A stretch of 64,000 bases of DNA, taken from positions 248,001 to 312,000 of the forward strand of contig NZ_AUIU01000011.1 in the NCBI RefSeq assembly GCF_000423865.1. Reading direction: 5' to 3'. Below the pieces are notes generated by a model that was not told the origin of the DNA, did no database searches, and was given only the letters and a program-made list of their open reading frames with translations. The first letter of the stretch is position 1. Each line of letters opens with the position of its first letter. The translations under genes and the position numbers were made by a program. This DNA comes from Thermodesulfovibrio thiophilus DSM 17215. Its GTDB lineage: Bacteria > Nitrospirota > Thermodesulfovibrionia > Thermodesulfovibrionales > Thermodesulfovibrionaceae. This document shows positions 18,696 through 27,826 of the stretch, in pieces.

Positions 18696-21356
18696 TTAAT
18701 AGTTATTTAAAAGTGCCTTGTTTCTGAAAGTTCTGATCATATTTGCGTGATGCATGGACGTATTCATTTTAATTTTATGGCATACTTCGCATTTAACCTC
18801 TCCTCCAATTGGCAAAGGCATTCCCTGATACTGCATTGCCTGAATGTTGTCTCTGTTTGTTCCATATGGGTTGAATGCAGGATATATTGCATGGGTGGAG
18901 CTGTGGCAGGCAATACAGGGAATTCTATTCATGTTTTCTTTTTTTGTTTTAAAAAGCATATTAATGTTAGCTGTCCACTTATTAAATCCATTTGATGAGT
19001 TTAAAGGTTTTTGAAATCCTGTATGACATCCAAGACAGTCTGGCTCATTTATCCATGGTTTGCGAGCATTTATCTCATAAAGTGGAGTTTCTGGATTAAG
19101 GTTTTTTATTAAAATGTTAGCTGATCTTGAGTTTTTCTGGCCCAGCAGAAGAGCTGTGGCATGTTCATGAAGACTTCCATGGCATTGAGTGCATTGAATG
19201 CCAAGTCTGGAATGAATATCACGATTGCATCTTGTATTTCCCTGAGGATCATTGGGATGACATAGATTGCAAGCTCTTGCGTCTCTGTATGGAATGTAGT
19301 TTGCGTGCCAAGCATGTATGGAAACTGAAAAGCTATTGTGTCCTTTAACTCCTTTTGAACCAACAGCTACATCTTCATGACAACTCTGACAGAGGATCGG
19401 CTTACCTCTTAATGCTGATTGATAAAGTTTTGTTTTATTATGCCTGTCATGTGTTTTAAGAATATTTATTGCTGTTTCATCTGATATGCCTGAGATTCCA
19501 TTCCACCGCCATCCACCTTCATGACATATCATGCATCTTAATTCAGTTGAAACCGGAGCAACAACTTTTGTTTTTTGCAATATTATCCCTCTATTTTTGT
19601 CTATTGCCTGTATATCAAAAACAGGATATGGATTATATGTTCCATCATCATTGTATGGTACAACAGGCAAAGCCTTGGCAATGAAAACCCCATTTTGTTC
19701 ATCAAGGTCAAATAAACCATGAAGTCCTTTTTCTGTTATTCCCACATTTTCTGGAAAATTTTTGCCGAAATAAAACTCAGCATAATTCCAGAATTTCACA
19801 TGTTTTGATGGATTTTCAAAACCCTTTTCAATCTGATATCTAATTTGAACTCCTGTAGTTATTATCTCTGGTTTTGCACCGCGCTTAATCAATAATGCCT
19901 CGAGATTATTTGCAGGAGGTAAGAATATGAACCATCTGTCAGAATCACTAAGGCAATGCATTCCAAGATCGTTCCACACAAGAAGAATGTATTCGTCCTT
20001 TGATGCATTAAATGAAGGAATCTCTATTTTTTCCTCTTTAATTTTGTAGCTCATCAAAGGCAAAGTTGCATCTTTATGATGCAATCCCTTAACAATAAAA
20101 GTTGCCAAAGCTTCTATCTCCTTTTCAGTGCCAATGAATTTTGGCATATAATCAAGGACTTTTCCCTGCCCATAAAGTTGTGTAAGAACTCCAAAATACG
20201 TAAATCCTCTGGTTTTCTCAATGATGTCATTTTTAACTCCTCCCACTGTATGGCAGCTAAGACATTGAAGATTAAAAATCTCTCTGCCAGTCTCAAGTTT
20301 ATTTTCTTCTGTCATTTCCTTGATTTTTGACCATTTCGCATATTTTAATAATCCTTCTTTATTGAGTCTTTCCTCGTCAGACACCATTATTGATGAAGAA
20401 TACATATATTCATAAATAACGTAGGGTTTTCTTGCATATTCCCGCATATACTCAAATCCACCAATCCATGCAAGTCCGATCATCAGTAGAATAAATACGG
20501 TAATTTGCTGAAGTTTTCTTGAGGTTTTGAAAATAAACAATATGGCAAGTAAATATAGCAAAACTGTAGATATGATAAATACAGTAACTGTATTACCTGT
20601 CTGTCTGTTTAACCAGAAGTTTGTTATTCTTGCATTCTCAGGAATAGCATAAAAATACCAGAAACCTGAAAGAATAAGAAATGGTAATGGAATATAAAGC
20701 CATTTTGCACAATATTTAAGAAGTTGTGTTTTGAAGCCACTTTCAGGCAAAAATACAGCTGTAACAAAACCAAAAAGTCCTGCAAACATTACGCAGATTC
20801 CTGTTCTGAAGAGCAGAGCTGGTAAATTTGTGGGATTAAAAAACCCATCCCAGAAGCTGAAAGTTTTTAACCAATCTCCTGGTGTAAGCATAAATGTAAT
20901 TATTCCATTAATTACAAAAAGACTTAACCATGCTGATACTGCATAGATAAAAGCTACTCTGAGCCTGAATCTCTCTGAAAGCATTTCAAATTTATAGTGA
21001 TAGAGTAAAAGAGATATAATTTCAACCATGAAAAATACCCACTCAATAGCCCATGCAAACACAAAGTTATGTATGAGAATTGATGTTGCCCAAGGGTTTG
21101 ACAGGGCAATTATAAACCAAATACCAACTCCAGATACTCCTCCGAAAACCATTGTAAGTAAAAGGAAAAACCAGATATGTTTTCTGACATAGTCCCTGAG
21201 TTCGGGATTCTTTTCTTTCACACTTTTTAAATCAGTAAGCCATAAAAATATCCCGCCACCCACTGCAAAATGAGATATAAAAACATGAAGAACGGCGATT
21301 ATAGCAATTAATGTTCCAGAGTTAAGATAATAAAGCTCCCAGACCGGATAGTTCAT
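18696..21356 (-). CDS. Cytochrome bd-like membrane subunit fused to an eight-heme cytochrome c
   Basis: 886 residues. Residues 1-305 contain about eight membrane helices resembling the CydA-like subunit of bd-type oxidases. A monoheme cytochrome c-like segment follows (CLSCH at 365-369), then a multiheme region with CxxCH at 608, 656, 696, 722, 774, 814 and 856, giving eight heme c sites. Attachment of c-type heme places the tail on the periplasmic side. Relatives in Nitrospira have been proposed as bd-like oxidases, but the substrate is unproven; quinol-cytochrome c electron exchange is equally possible. It overlaps the partner membrane subunit by 4 bases (ATGA). Confidence 0.83.
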   Translation of the reverse strand: MNYPVWELYYLNSGTLIAIIAVLHVFISHFAVGGGIFLWLTDLKSVKEKNPELRDYVRKHIWFFLLLTMVFGGVSGVGIWFIIALSNPWATSILIHNFVFAWAIEWVFFMVEIISLLLYHYKFEMLSERFRLRVAFIYAVSAWLSLFVINGIITFMLTPGDWLKTFSFWDGFFNPTNLPALLFRTGICVMFAGLFGFVTAVFLPESGFKTQLLKYCAKWLYIPLPFLILSGFWYFYAIPENARITNFWLNRQTGNTVTVFIISTVLLYLLAILFIFKTSRKLQQITVFILLMIGLAWIGGFEYMREYARKPYVIYEYMYSSSIMVSDEERLNKEGLLKYAKWSKIKEMTEENKLETGREIFNLQCLSCHTVGGVKNDIIEKTRGFTYFGVLTQLYGQGKVLDYMPKFIGTEKEIEALATFIVKGLHHKDATLPLMSYKIKEEKIEIPSFNASKDEYILLVWNDLGMHCLSDSDRWFIFLPPANNLEALLIKRGAKPEIITTGVQIRYQIEKGFENPSKHVKFWNYAEFYFGKNFPENVGITEKGLHGLFDLDEQNGVFIAKALPVVPYNDDGTYNPYPVFDIQAIDKNRGIILQKTKVVAPVSTELRCMICHEGGWRWNGISGISDETAINILKTHDRHNKTKLYQSALRGKPILCQSCHEDVAVGSKGVKGHNSFSVSIHAWHANYIPYRDARACNLCHPNDPQGNTRCNRDIHSRLGIQCTQCHGSLHEHATALLLGQKNSRSANILIKNLNPETPLYEINARKPWINEPDCLGCHTGFQKPLNSSNGFNKWTANINMLFKTKKENMNRIPCIACHSSTHAIYPAFNPYGTNRDNIQAMQYQGMPLPIGGEVKCEVCHKIKMNTSMHHANMIRTFRNKALLNNY

Positions 21357-22423
21357 TTTGTCACACTCTTTGAAAAAGCTGTTTTAAGCAGACAGGCTAT
21401 GACAGTTAAACCGATAATAAGGACGATCACAAAAATAATAAACACATCCCACTGTGGCGTCATCATTAACCAGGAAAGGTTAAAATTATCTCCAAGTTGA
21501 AAAATTCTTAGATTATATCGATTAATTACCATTGAAGCAATGGTAGCCAGTGTAAAAACTGCGGTAGCAGTTACATTTTCTCTGAGTCCGTAAATAAAGC
21601 TAATTATGGCAAAGGTTATACCAGAAACAAATACTGTAGTTGCAATTGGATCATCTCCCATGAACTTTAGCATAATACTTTTTTGGAGGCTTAAAAGAAA
21701 AACTATGCCAATCATAATTTGTAGCAATGTCGAATAACTGAAAATTTTCAAACCTTCTTTGATTTTTGATGTTTTCACTGCGTTATCAAGATTTCTTCTG
21801 AATTTGTAATAAATAGCATAAAAAAGCCCACCAATAGCAAAGGATGCAACAAGAAAATGAAAATATCTTGCAAAGATAGTTAATTCATCGAGGATTATAA
21901 TTGTTCCTGACCTGTTTGTAAAATATCTGTTCCATTTTTGAGGCAATTCCATGAGAGATATGTTGTTAACAAAAATAAAAGAGATGTAAAAAATAGTCAG
22001 AACAACTAGCAATAGAGCTATTTTGGCAAACTTTGAAGTTTCAAACTTTCTGTAGTGAAAATACGCAGCATAATAGGCAAGAATCAGCAGAGGTATGATC
22101 GAAATCCAGAATGTTCCTATTAGTATTGAACTTGTATAGAAAAGATTTCCAAAAACAACCTGAATAAATAAGAGTGCTGGTATTGCCATGTTTATCGCAA
22201 TAGCAAAAAGAATGGGAATTTTTTGTGCAAGGGGTTTATTTAAATCAATAAAATCAGTCTCTTTCTCGGTTTTAATCCATTTATAAAAAAGAACGACACT
22301 TATCCCCAAAATTGAATTGATCAGTAAGATATGAATGAAGAAAAAAAACTGTTCTAAAACAATTAAAATCCAGGCAGGTACTGGAAGTGTTTCAGGGTAG
22401 GGTATCAGAGGATTTATATTCAT
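21353..22423 (-). CDS. Polytopic membrane subunit of the bd-like/octaheme complex
   Basis: 356 residues with about nine hydrophobic helices and no CxxCH motif. The N-terminus (PVPAWILIVLEQFFFFIHILL) has the same general plan as the CydA-like half of its partner, and His residues in the first helix and in ARYFHFL could serve as heme b ligands. It is the first gene of a two-gene operon and is probably the partner subunit, as CydB is to CydA. The start codon has no Shine-Dalgarno sequence and lies 8 bases after a consensus -10 box, so the mRNA is probably near-leaderless. The family is not firmly recognised. Confidence 0.72.
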   Translation of the reverse strand: MNINPLIPYPETLPVPAWILIVLEQFFFFIHILLINSILGISVVLFYKWIKTEKETDFIDLNKPLAQKIPILFAIAINMAIPALLFIQVVFGNLFYTSSILIGTFWISIIPLLILAYYAAYFHYRKFETSKFAKIALLLVVLTIFYISFIFVNNISLMELPQKWNRYFTNRSGTIIILDELTIFARYFHFLVASFAIGGLFYAIYYKFRRNLDNAVKTSKIKEGLKIFSYSTLLQIMIGIVFLLSLQKSIMLKFMGDDPIATTVFVSGITFAIISFIYGLRENVTATAVFTLATIASMVINRYNLRIFQLGDNFNLSWLMMTPQWDVFIIFVIVLIIGLTVIACLLKTAFSKSVTK

Positions 22424-22431
22424 GTTATTGA

Positions 22432-22460
22432 ATTATATCAAACAAGGTTTTGAATTTCAA
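22432..22460 (-). promoter_or_regulatory. Promoter of the bd-like/octaheme operon
   Basis: On the - strand TTGAAA (22460-22455), a 17-base spacer and a perfect TATAAT (22437-22432) are followed after 8 bases by the start codon at 22423. The expected +1 is at about 22425, giving a 5' leader of only about two bases. Confidence 0.7.
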
Positions 22461-22492
22461 CTGAGAAATTAAGAGATTTAAAAGTAAGATTA

Positions 22493-24616
22493 CTATTTTA
22501 TTATAGAATCCAATTGCAGTGCTGGATGGTTAACTCTTGCAAGAAAATCTACAAGACATTCAACATCTTCGCAAACTGTTTCATCTGCAATTTTTTCAAA
22601 AAGGTCAGGAACTTCTTCTTCCTGAGCTCGTTTTTGGAAGCTTTCTCTTATTCTTTCTTTAAGTTCCTTTGGCATCCAGACAATTCTTTTTATCCCACCA
22701 TCTCCTTTAAGGAACTTTCTTGATGTAATGTAATTAACTCCGACTCCCATAAAACCTGGAACCTGAACTCCTCCTCCAATCATTCCAGCAATGGTTGAAA
22801 ACTTCATACCAATTGGCGTCATTCCATTGTATCCACGATTTACAATCATCACTCCATTTGCTTCAGGTGTAACAGCTATAATACATTCAAAACATCCACA
22901 GGATGTCATTGGATTTTCCATAATTGAGTAAAGATTTATTGTCTCAATTTCTCCACCTGAATGTTTTTTAACATAAGAATCAACTCCACTGTATCTTCCA
23001 TAAATTGGGTCAATGAGCTCCCCCTTTTCAACAGGCTGATTTCCTCCAGTTGGCTCAATCTCATAAGCTGCACGAGCATCAAGCCATGTAAATGCTCCGC
23101 AGAGACCAGGGCGTTCAGGAGTTATGACACATACATGTTTTGGTGCAAAACTCTGACATAAAAGACAGGAGTAAAACGTATCAATATCTTCATCTGTAAG
23201 TTTTGCAAGTCTTTGATCCCTTTCTTTATATTCCTTTCTTGCTTCGTCCATTAGCGTTAAAACATCTTTTTCATCCACATATAGATAAACTTCTACTTTA
23301 TCAACGATGCTTTTAAATCTTGCCTTAACCATGCTTGCAAGAATAACCCCAAGATGCTCAAGGCTTATTCCAGCTTCTTTTGCCATTTTGCTGATTCTTA
23401 TCCAGTTGATGTCTCTTTGCCCAATGTGCCATAGTCCTTCAGCTTCATTAATAAATGAATGAATCTGTCTTTCAATTACAGGCTCAAAGTCTTTATGCAT
23501 TTTTTTGCCTGCAACATTCACAACTATTCCAAGAGGCATCTGACCGCCTTTTTCATAACGACTTTTCCACTCAGTCCCAATTATTTCAGTTTTCCCGTCT
23601 TCTATTTCTGAGATGTTTTTCATTCTTACCCATTCGAATGAAGGAGTCCTCTGTCCTCCAAACTCAATAAATGTGTCCTCTTTCCTTATGCGTTCACCCT
23701 CAAATGCGGGTCCATAAGATACAGGAATGGGTGGTTTTTCAACAACTATTTTCAAACCTCGTGTTTCCAGAGCTTTTTTGACAGTTTTTTCATAGTTCTT
23801 TTCTGATGTGAGCAGAGGGTAATCAGCTATTTCAGAAATTTTAAGTTCTGGTAAATCCTGGTCAGAGATAACAGGAATACCAAAGTATATTGCACTTAAG
23901 GCAGTGGCAACTGCTGATTCATTAATCTTTCCAAACACACAGGCAAAAGCATTAACTCTATTTCTTACATATTCTAAAATTGCATCTTTTTGACCTGGAA
24001 TCTGGCCTCCGAAAATCAGGGATGACCTGACTGCCCAGTCAATAACATATACAGTTTGCTCTATCTTTGTTCCAACAGGAACAACATAAACTTCAAAGCC
24101 TGTTTTATCTGAATTTGTTACAAAATCCTCTGCAATACTGCCTATTAAAAAGGTGAGAATCTTCTTTTCTTGAAGCTCTTTTACAATTTTTGAGATATTG
24201 TCATAGTTAGCCTTTCCTATTAGCACTGCTACTGCGGGAATCCTTCCATCAACAAGTTGCACTCCAAGTGTTCTTTGAACTGTGTCTCCGAGAAAACCAT
24301 AGTATTGACCTTTATCGTGTTTCTCAGGTTCTTCTCCTCTGATATATTGAAGAGTTAGATATATTTCAGCTAAATAAAGATATGATAGAGTCTGGGAATC
24401 CAACTGCTGAATCTTATTCATGAAATCTTTAATTTCTTCAACTGTTGTTATCTTTATTCCTTCAAGAGCATAGATTAAAGGAATTCCATAGGCAGTATCA
24501 GGAAGCTCAAAGGACGATGTTCCATGCTCGGATATTATTTTAGATAATAACGAGAATGTTTTATCAAAAAGATGATTTATAGCACCTTGAGCTATTGATA
24601 TCAATTTATCTATCAT
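22493..24616 (-). CDS. acsB: Acetyl-CoA synthase (CODH/ACS beta subunit)
   Basis: 707 residues from ATG 24616, with GAGGAA upstream and a 4-base overlap with acsC; a start at 24691 would lie inside acsC and was rejected. The A-cluster cysteines are visible as CLLC and a nearby Cys (about residues 483-510) and CGCFEC (about 570-576). These hold the [4Fe-4S] and dinickel centre that condenses CO, a methyl group and CoA. At 707 residues it is near the usual length of about 730 for bacterial AcsB. The CODH catalytic subunit (acsA/cooS) is not in this window. Confidence 0.95.
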   Translation of the reverse strand: MIDKLISIAQGAINHLFDKTFSLLSKIISEHGTSSFELPDTAYGIPLIYALEGIKITTVEEIKDFMNKIQQLDSQTLSYLYLAEIYLTLQYIRGEEPEKHDKGQYYGFLGDTVQRTLGVQLVDGRIPAVAVLIGKANYDNISKIVKELQEKKILTFLIGSIAEDFVTNSDKTGFEVYVVPVGTKIEQTVYVIDWAVRSSLIFGGQIPGQKDAILEYVRNRVNAFACVFGKINESAVATALSAIYFGIPVISDQDLPELKISEIADYPLLTSEKNYEKTVKKALETRGLKIVVEKPPIPVSYGPAFEGERIRKEDTFIEFGGQRTPSFEWVRMKNISEIEDGKTEIIGTEWKSRYEKGGQMPLGIVVNVAGKKMHKDFEPVIERQIHSFINEAEGLWHIGQRDINWIRISKMAKEAGISLEHLGVILASMVKARFKSIVDKVEVYLYVDEKDVLTLMDEARKEYKERDQRLAKLTDEDIDTFYSCLLCQSFAPKHVCVITPERPGLCGAFTWLDARAAYEIEPTGGNQPVEKGELIDPIYGRYSGVDSYVKKHSGGEIETINLYSIMENPMTSCGCFECIIAVTPEANGVMIVNRGYNGMTPIGMKFSTIAGMIGGGVQVPGFMGVGVNYITSRKFLKGDGGIKRIVWMPKELKERIRESFQKRAQEEEVPDLFEKIADETVCEDVECLVDFLARVNHPALQLDSIIK

Positions 24617-25974
24617 CTTCTGTTCCTCATATAGTTTCTCAAAAATGCAGGAAGTGCACTTGCTTCTTTTGGTCCTATAACAACTTTCCATTGAGGTAAT
24701 TTATCTTCAATAGCACCCTTGAGCATGGCAACATATCCTGGAATTATGAGCTCTTTATGTTTGAGTTTTTCCTCCATACCACTTTCTTTTATAAATTGAG
24801 CAATTTTGCCAGCTGAAAACTTTCCAGCTGCCCATGCTGTAAGAACACTTAATCCGTCACAATCCATTATGCCAAGCCATGTTGGAATCTTGCTGTTTTC
24901 TATTTCCCCTTTAACGAGGAAATAAGTAAGTGCAAAATTAGTTGTAATAATGATAGGACTCATATCGTCTGCTTCACCAACTCTGTATATATCCTGTTTT
25001 ACCTGCATCGGAACCTGAGGATCGGAATAAATGTTTTGTTTTAATGTGAAAAGAATCAGATTTTTCCATTTTGGAGTGCTGTTTAAAACAATAATTGATG
25101 AGTATTTAAGAATTGCCAGTGATGCAGTTACAGTTTCATAAAATTCTGAATCACGCATGGCAAATGTTATTATTGGATATCCGGCTGATTTAACCTTTTT
25201 TTTCAAAGCTGCCCGTCTTATTAATGTGTTATCTCTCATAAGTTCACCTGCTGTCTTGGGTTGAGTATCAATTAATAAATCTTCAATCCCCTGAGCGGAT
25301 GCCTTATCAATTAAAGAGATAACCTTTTCTATTCCTTTGGCTGTGATTACCAGTGGAATATTGTACTGTTTTGCTATCTGAGTCATCTGAGCAATGTTCT
25401 CTTCATTTGCAGCAAAGAGAATGGGACGGTTTTTTGTTAATATTTCATTATTTTTTAAGAGATTAAGAGCTGACTTTGCAGCATCAGGATTGAATGTTCC
25501 AAGAATAACAGGTATTTCTGCTTTGTTGATTATTTTTTGTAATGCTGTTGTGAATTTCTCAACATCTGAGGATTTATTTTCAAGAAATATTGCATCGATT
25601 TTAAGAAATTCTCCAACTCTTTCAATTTGAGAATTCAAAACGTCCTCAACGAGCTCCTCTATATTTTCATCGATGTCCTTTATTCTGCGAGTTAACACTG
25701 GAGGATTAAAAAACTTTTTTTCATGTCTGAACAAACACTGTTCTTCTCCGATTTTTATCGGTTTATTTTTTAAACCAAAAATTATTCCGCGAATTGCCGG
25801 AGATGATGCTTCTTTAAGCTTTGCTTTTACTTCATCAGATGCTTCAGGGCATTGTTCAATATTTGCCTGTCCCTGTGCGACCTTCATTGCAAAAGCAAGA
25901 CATGTTGGAAATCCGCATTTTTTACAGTTTATCTTGGGGAGAAGCTTGAAAATTTCTATTCCTGTAAGTGCCAT
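24613..25974 (-). CDS. acsC: Corrinoid iron-sulfur protein large subunit
   Basis: 453 residues. The N-terminal domain binds a [4Fe-4S] cluster through C17, C20, C25 and C42. A TIM-barrel middle and a C-terminal corrinoid-binding domain follow. With AcsD it carries the methyl group on cobalt from methyl-tetrahydrofolate to acetyl-CoA synthase. It starts on the base next to the acsD stop and overlaps acsB by 4 bases, so equal expression is likely. Confidence 0.95.
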   Translation of the reverse strand: MALTGIEIFKLLPKINCKKCGFPTCLAFAMKVAQGQANIEQCPEASDEVKAKLKEASSPAIRGIIFGLKNKPIKIGEEQCLFRHEKKFFNPPVLTRRIKDIDENIEELVEDVLNSQIERVGEFLKIDAIFLENKSSDVEKFTTALQKIINKAEIPVILGTFNPDAAKSALNLLKNNEILTKNRPILFAANEENIAQMTQIAKQYNIPLVITAKGIEKVISLIDKASAQGIEDLLIDTQPKTAGELMRDNTLIRRAALKKKVKSAGYPIITFAMRDSEFYETVTASLAILKYSSIIVLNSTPKWKNLILFTLKQNIYSDPQVPMQVKQDIYRVGEADDMSPIIITTNFALTYFLVKGEIENSKIPTWLGIMDCDGLSVLTAWAAGKFSAGKIAQFIKESGMEEKLKHKELIIPGYVAMLKGAIEDKLPQWKVVIGPKEASALPAFLRNYMRNRR

Positions 25975-26925
25975 CTATTTCCCCTTTATTGAAAAAAGTT
26001 CTTCAATAAATGTCTGTGTAATTTTTACTGCCTCTGGATGTCTCATTATTAACAGGTCTGCTCCAGAAATCAGAAATGAACATGCTGTTACTGCTTCCCA
26101 CATTAAAGCCCTTTCATGAAGACTGCCCCAATCAGGAATTTCTACTTCAGATGCCTGCGTTTCCTTTGTTTTCCATACATAAAAACCCACATCTGCAACC
26201 ATTGGCTGACATAACATAGTATCTCCCTGAATCAGTCCCGCAATTCTTATCCTCTCCATAACTGAGTATGTATATTCAAAACCATAGCCTAATGCTGAAC
26301 ACATTGGATCTATAATTATTTTATCTTTTGGAAAACCTGTCTGGGTAATAAGGATATCTAACTGCTTTGCAAGGTTTACATCGAGCTCAGACATTGCAAT
26401 AAGATAATGCCCACCTGCCACTGAAGCTGCAGCAATTGTCTTGTAATTACTTTCCTGTGCTTTTCCGATGATGCAGTTATAACCTCTTGCAGCATCTGCA
26501 ACAACAGGAAGAACCTCGGCATCTTTTTCAGTATGGTTACTTCCAAGAATTATAAGAGGAAGATTTATTTCATCAAGTAGTTTTTTAACCTTATCAGCTG
26601 CTTGTTCAGAAGAACTATCCTTACTGTCTGGATGAGTGCTTGCAAGTCTTAGGGCTATTGCTTCTGCACCGATAGATTCACAGAATTTTGCCCATCTAAT
26701 ACTGTCATCCCATACTGAAGAGTAAACCTTTGCAATTTCCTCTGGATAATCCTCTGGTGTGACATCCTGAATTTCAAACGCAATCAAGGGCTTATGTGGA
26801 AATTCACCTTCAAAGAAATGAAAGGGTAATGCTGATGCTCCTCCAAAAGATGCTTTTTTATCCCTTCCAAATACAATTTCTGGGATTTTCCCATTATATG
26901 TTTCTTTCACTATTTGAAGGCTCAT
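25975..26925 (-). CDS. acsD: Corrinoid iron-sulfur protein small subunit
   Basis: 316 residues of TIM-barrel type, the partner of AcsC in the corrinoid iron-sulfur protein. Family-like stretches include IALRLASTHPDS and IIIDPMCSALGYGFEY. No iron-sulfur motif is expected in this subunit. It lies 8 bases after acsE and abuts acsC. Confidence 0.93.
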   Translation of the reverse strand: MSLQIVKETYNGKIPEIVFGRDKKASFGGASALPFHFFEGEFPHKPLIAFEIQDVTPEDYPEEIAKVYSSVWDDSIRWAKFCESIGAEAIALRLASTHPDSKDSSSEQAADKVKKLLDEINLPLIILGSNHTEKDAEVLPVVADAARGYNCIIGKAQESNYKTIAAASVAGGHYLIAMSELDVNLAKQLDILITQTGFPKDKIIIDPMCSALGYGFEYTYSVMERIRIAGLIQGDTMLCQPMVADVGFYVWKTKETQASEVEIPDWGSLHERALMWEAVTACSFLISGADLLIMRHPEAVKITQTFIEELFSIKGK

Positions 26926-26933
26926 GTTACACC

Positions 26934-27716
26934 TTATATTTCAAGATAAGAATGGGCATAAAGAGTTTTGCCTGTAATAACATTTATTGTTTTAACCACT
27001 TCGATTACTTCTGCGGGATTTACAATTGCTGCTGATAGTCCTTCATACATCAACAGAGCGAAAAAGTATTTATTCAATACGGGTCTTAAATGTTTTGGGC
27101 ATCCATTTGAAAGATTGCTGAGCCCGACGATTGTTTTCATTGGAGGGTCATTGAGTTCATGAAAAAGTCTCACTGCTTTTAAAACTTCTTTTGCCTGATT
27201 CTGAGAGCCAGATATCTGTAATACCAGTGGATCGAGATATATATCTTCAAGTGAAATTCCATACTCTACAGATTTTTCCATTAGCTGAACAGCTATTTCA
27301 ACTCTTTCTTCAGCATCTCTTGGAAGTCCTCCTTTCCCAACTGTAAGAGCAATTATCGGAACGCTGTATTTTGCTGCGAGTTCAAACATAATAAACCTCT
27401 CAGGATCAAGAGAAGTAGAATTGATCAAAGGCTTGCCCCATTGATTATTATGAATTTTAAGCCCTGCTTCCATTGCTGCTGGATTGGTTGTATCAAGTGA
27501 TACTGGAAGAGGAACTGACTCCTGGATTGTTGTTACTATCCATTCCATTAGCTCTTCCCCTCTATCTTCAGCAGGTCCTATATTTGCCTCAATCATTTGT
27601 GCACCGAAGTTCCATTGCTCAATTGCTATCTGTTTTATTGGCTCTTTATCCTTTTTTATTAATGCTTCACGAACTTTTTTTGAGATAATACTCAGTCTTT
27701 CGCCAATAATAAGCAT
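26934..27716 (-). CDS. acsE: Methyl-tetrahydrofolate:corrinoid iron-sulfur protein methyltransferase
   Basis: 260 residues of the pterin-binding barrel family, matching the Moorella enzyme in size. The folate-binding barrel shows GAQMIEANIGPAEDRG and the SLDTTNPAAMEAGL strand, with DPLVLQISGSQ further along. It moves the N5-methyl group from methyl-tetrahydrofolate to the corrinoid of AcsCD. It is the first gene of acsEDCB, with GGAGGAC seven bases before the ATG. The 110-base gap upstream contains an AT-rich inverted repeat (27787-27806) of unknown role. Confidence 0.94.
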   Translation of the reverse strand: MLIIGERLSIISKKVREALIKKDKEPIKQIAIEQWNFGAQMIEANIGPAEDRGEELMEWIVTTIQESVPLPVSLDTTNPAAMEAGLKIHNNQWGKPLINSTSLDPERFIMFELAAKYSVPIIALTVGKGGLPRDAEERVEIAVQLMEKSVEYGISLEDIYLDPLVLQISGSQNQAKEVLKAVRLFHELNDPPMKTIVGLSNLSNGCPKHLRPVLNKYFFALLMYEGLSAAIVNPAEVIEVVKTINVITGKTLYAHSYLEI

Positions 27717-27826
27717 CTATGTCCTCCATGAAGTTTCATAGAAAATTTTAACATAAATTCATAATTCTATCTTGATCTTCGATATTTTTTGATTTCAATA
27801 TCAAAACATAAATCTAGCTTGAGTTT

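Noticed and set aside
24617-24691. Cys-containing N-terminal extension of AcsB
   Set aside because: It is read inside acsC in another frame; ATG 24616 has GAGGAA and the usual ATGA overlap.
25673-26119. 148-codon open frame on the + strand
   Set aside because: It is a shadow of acsC and acsD, whose products are clear.
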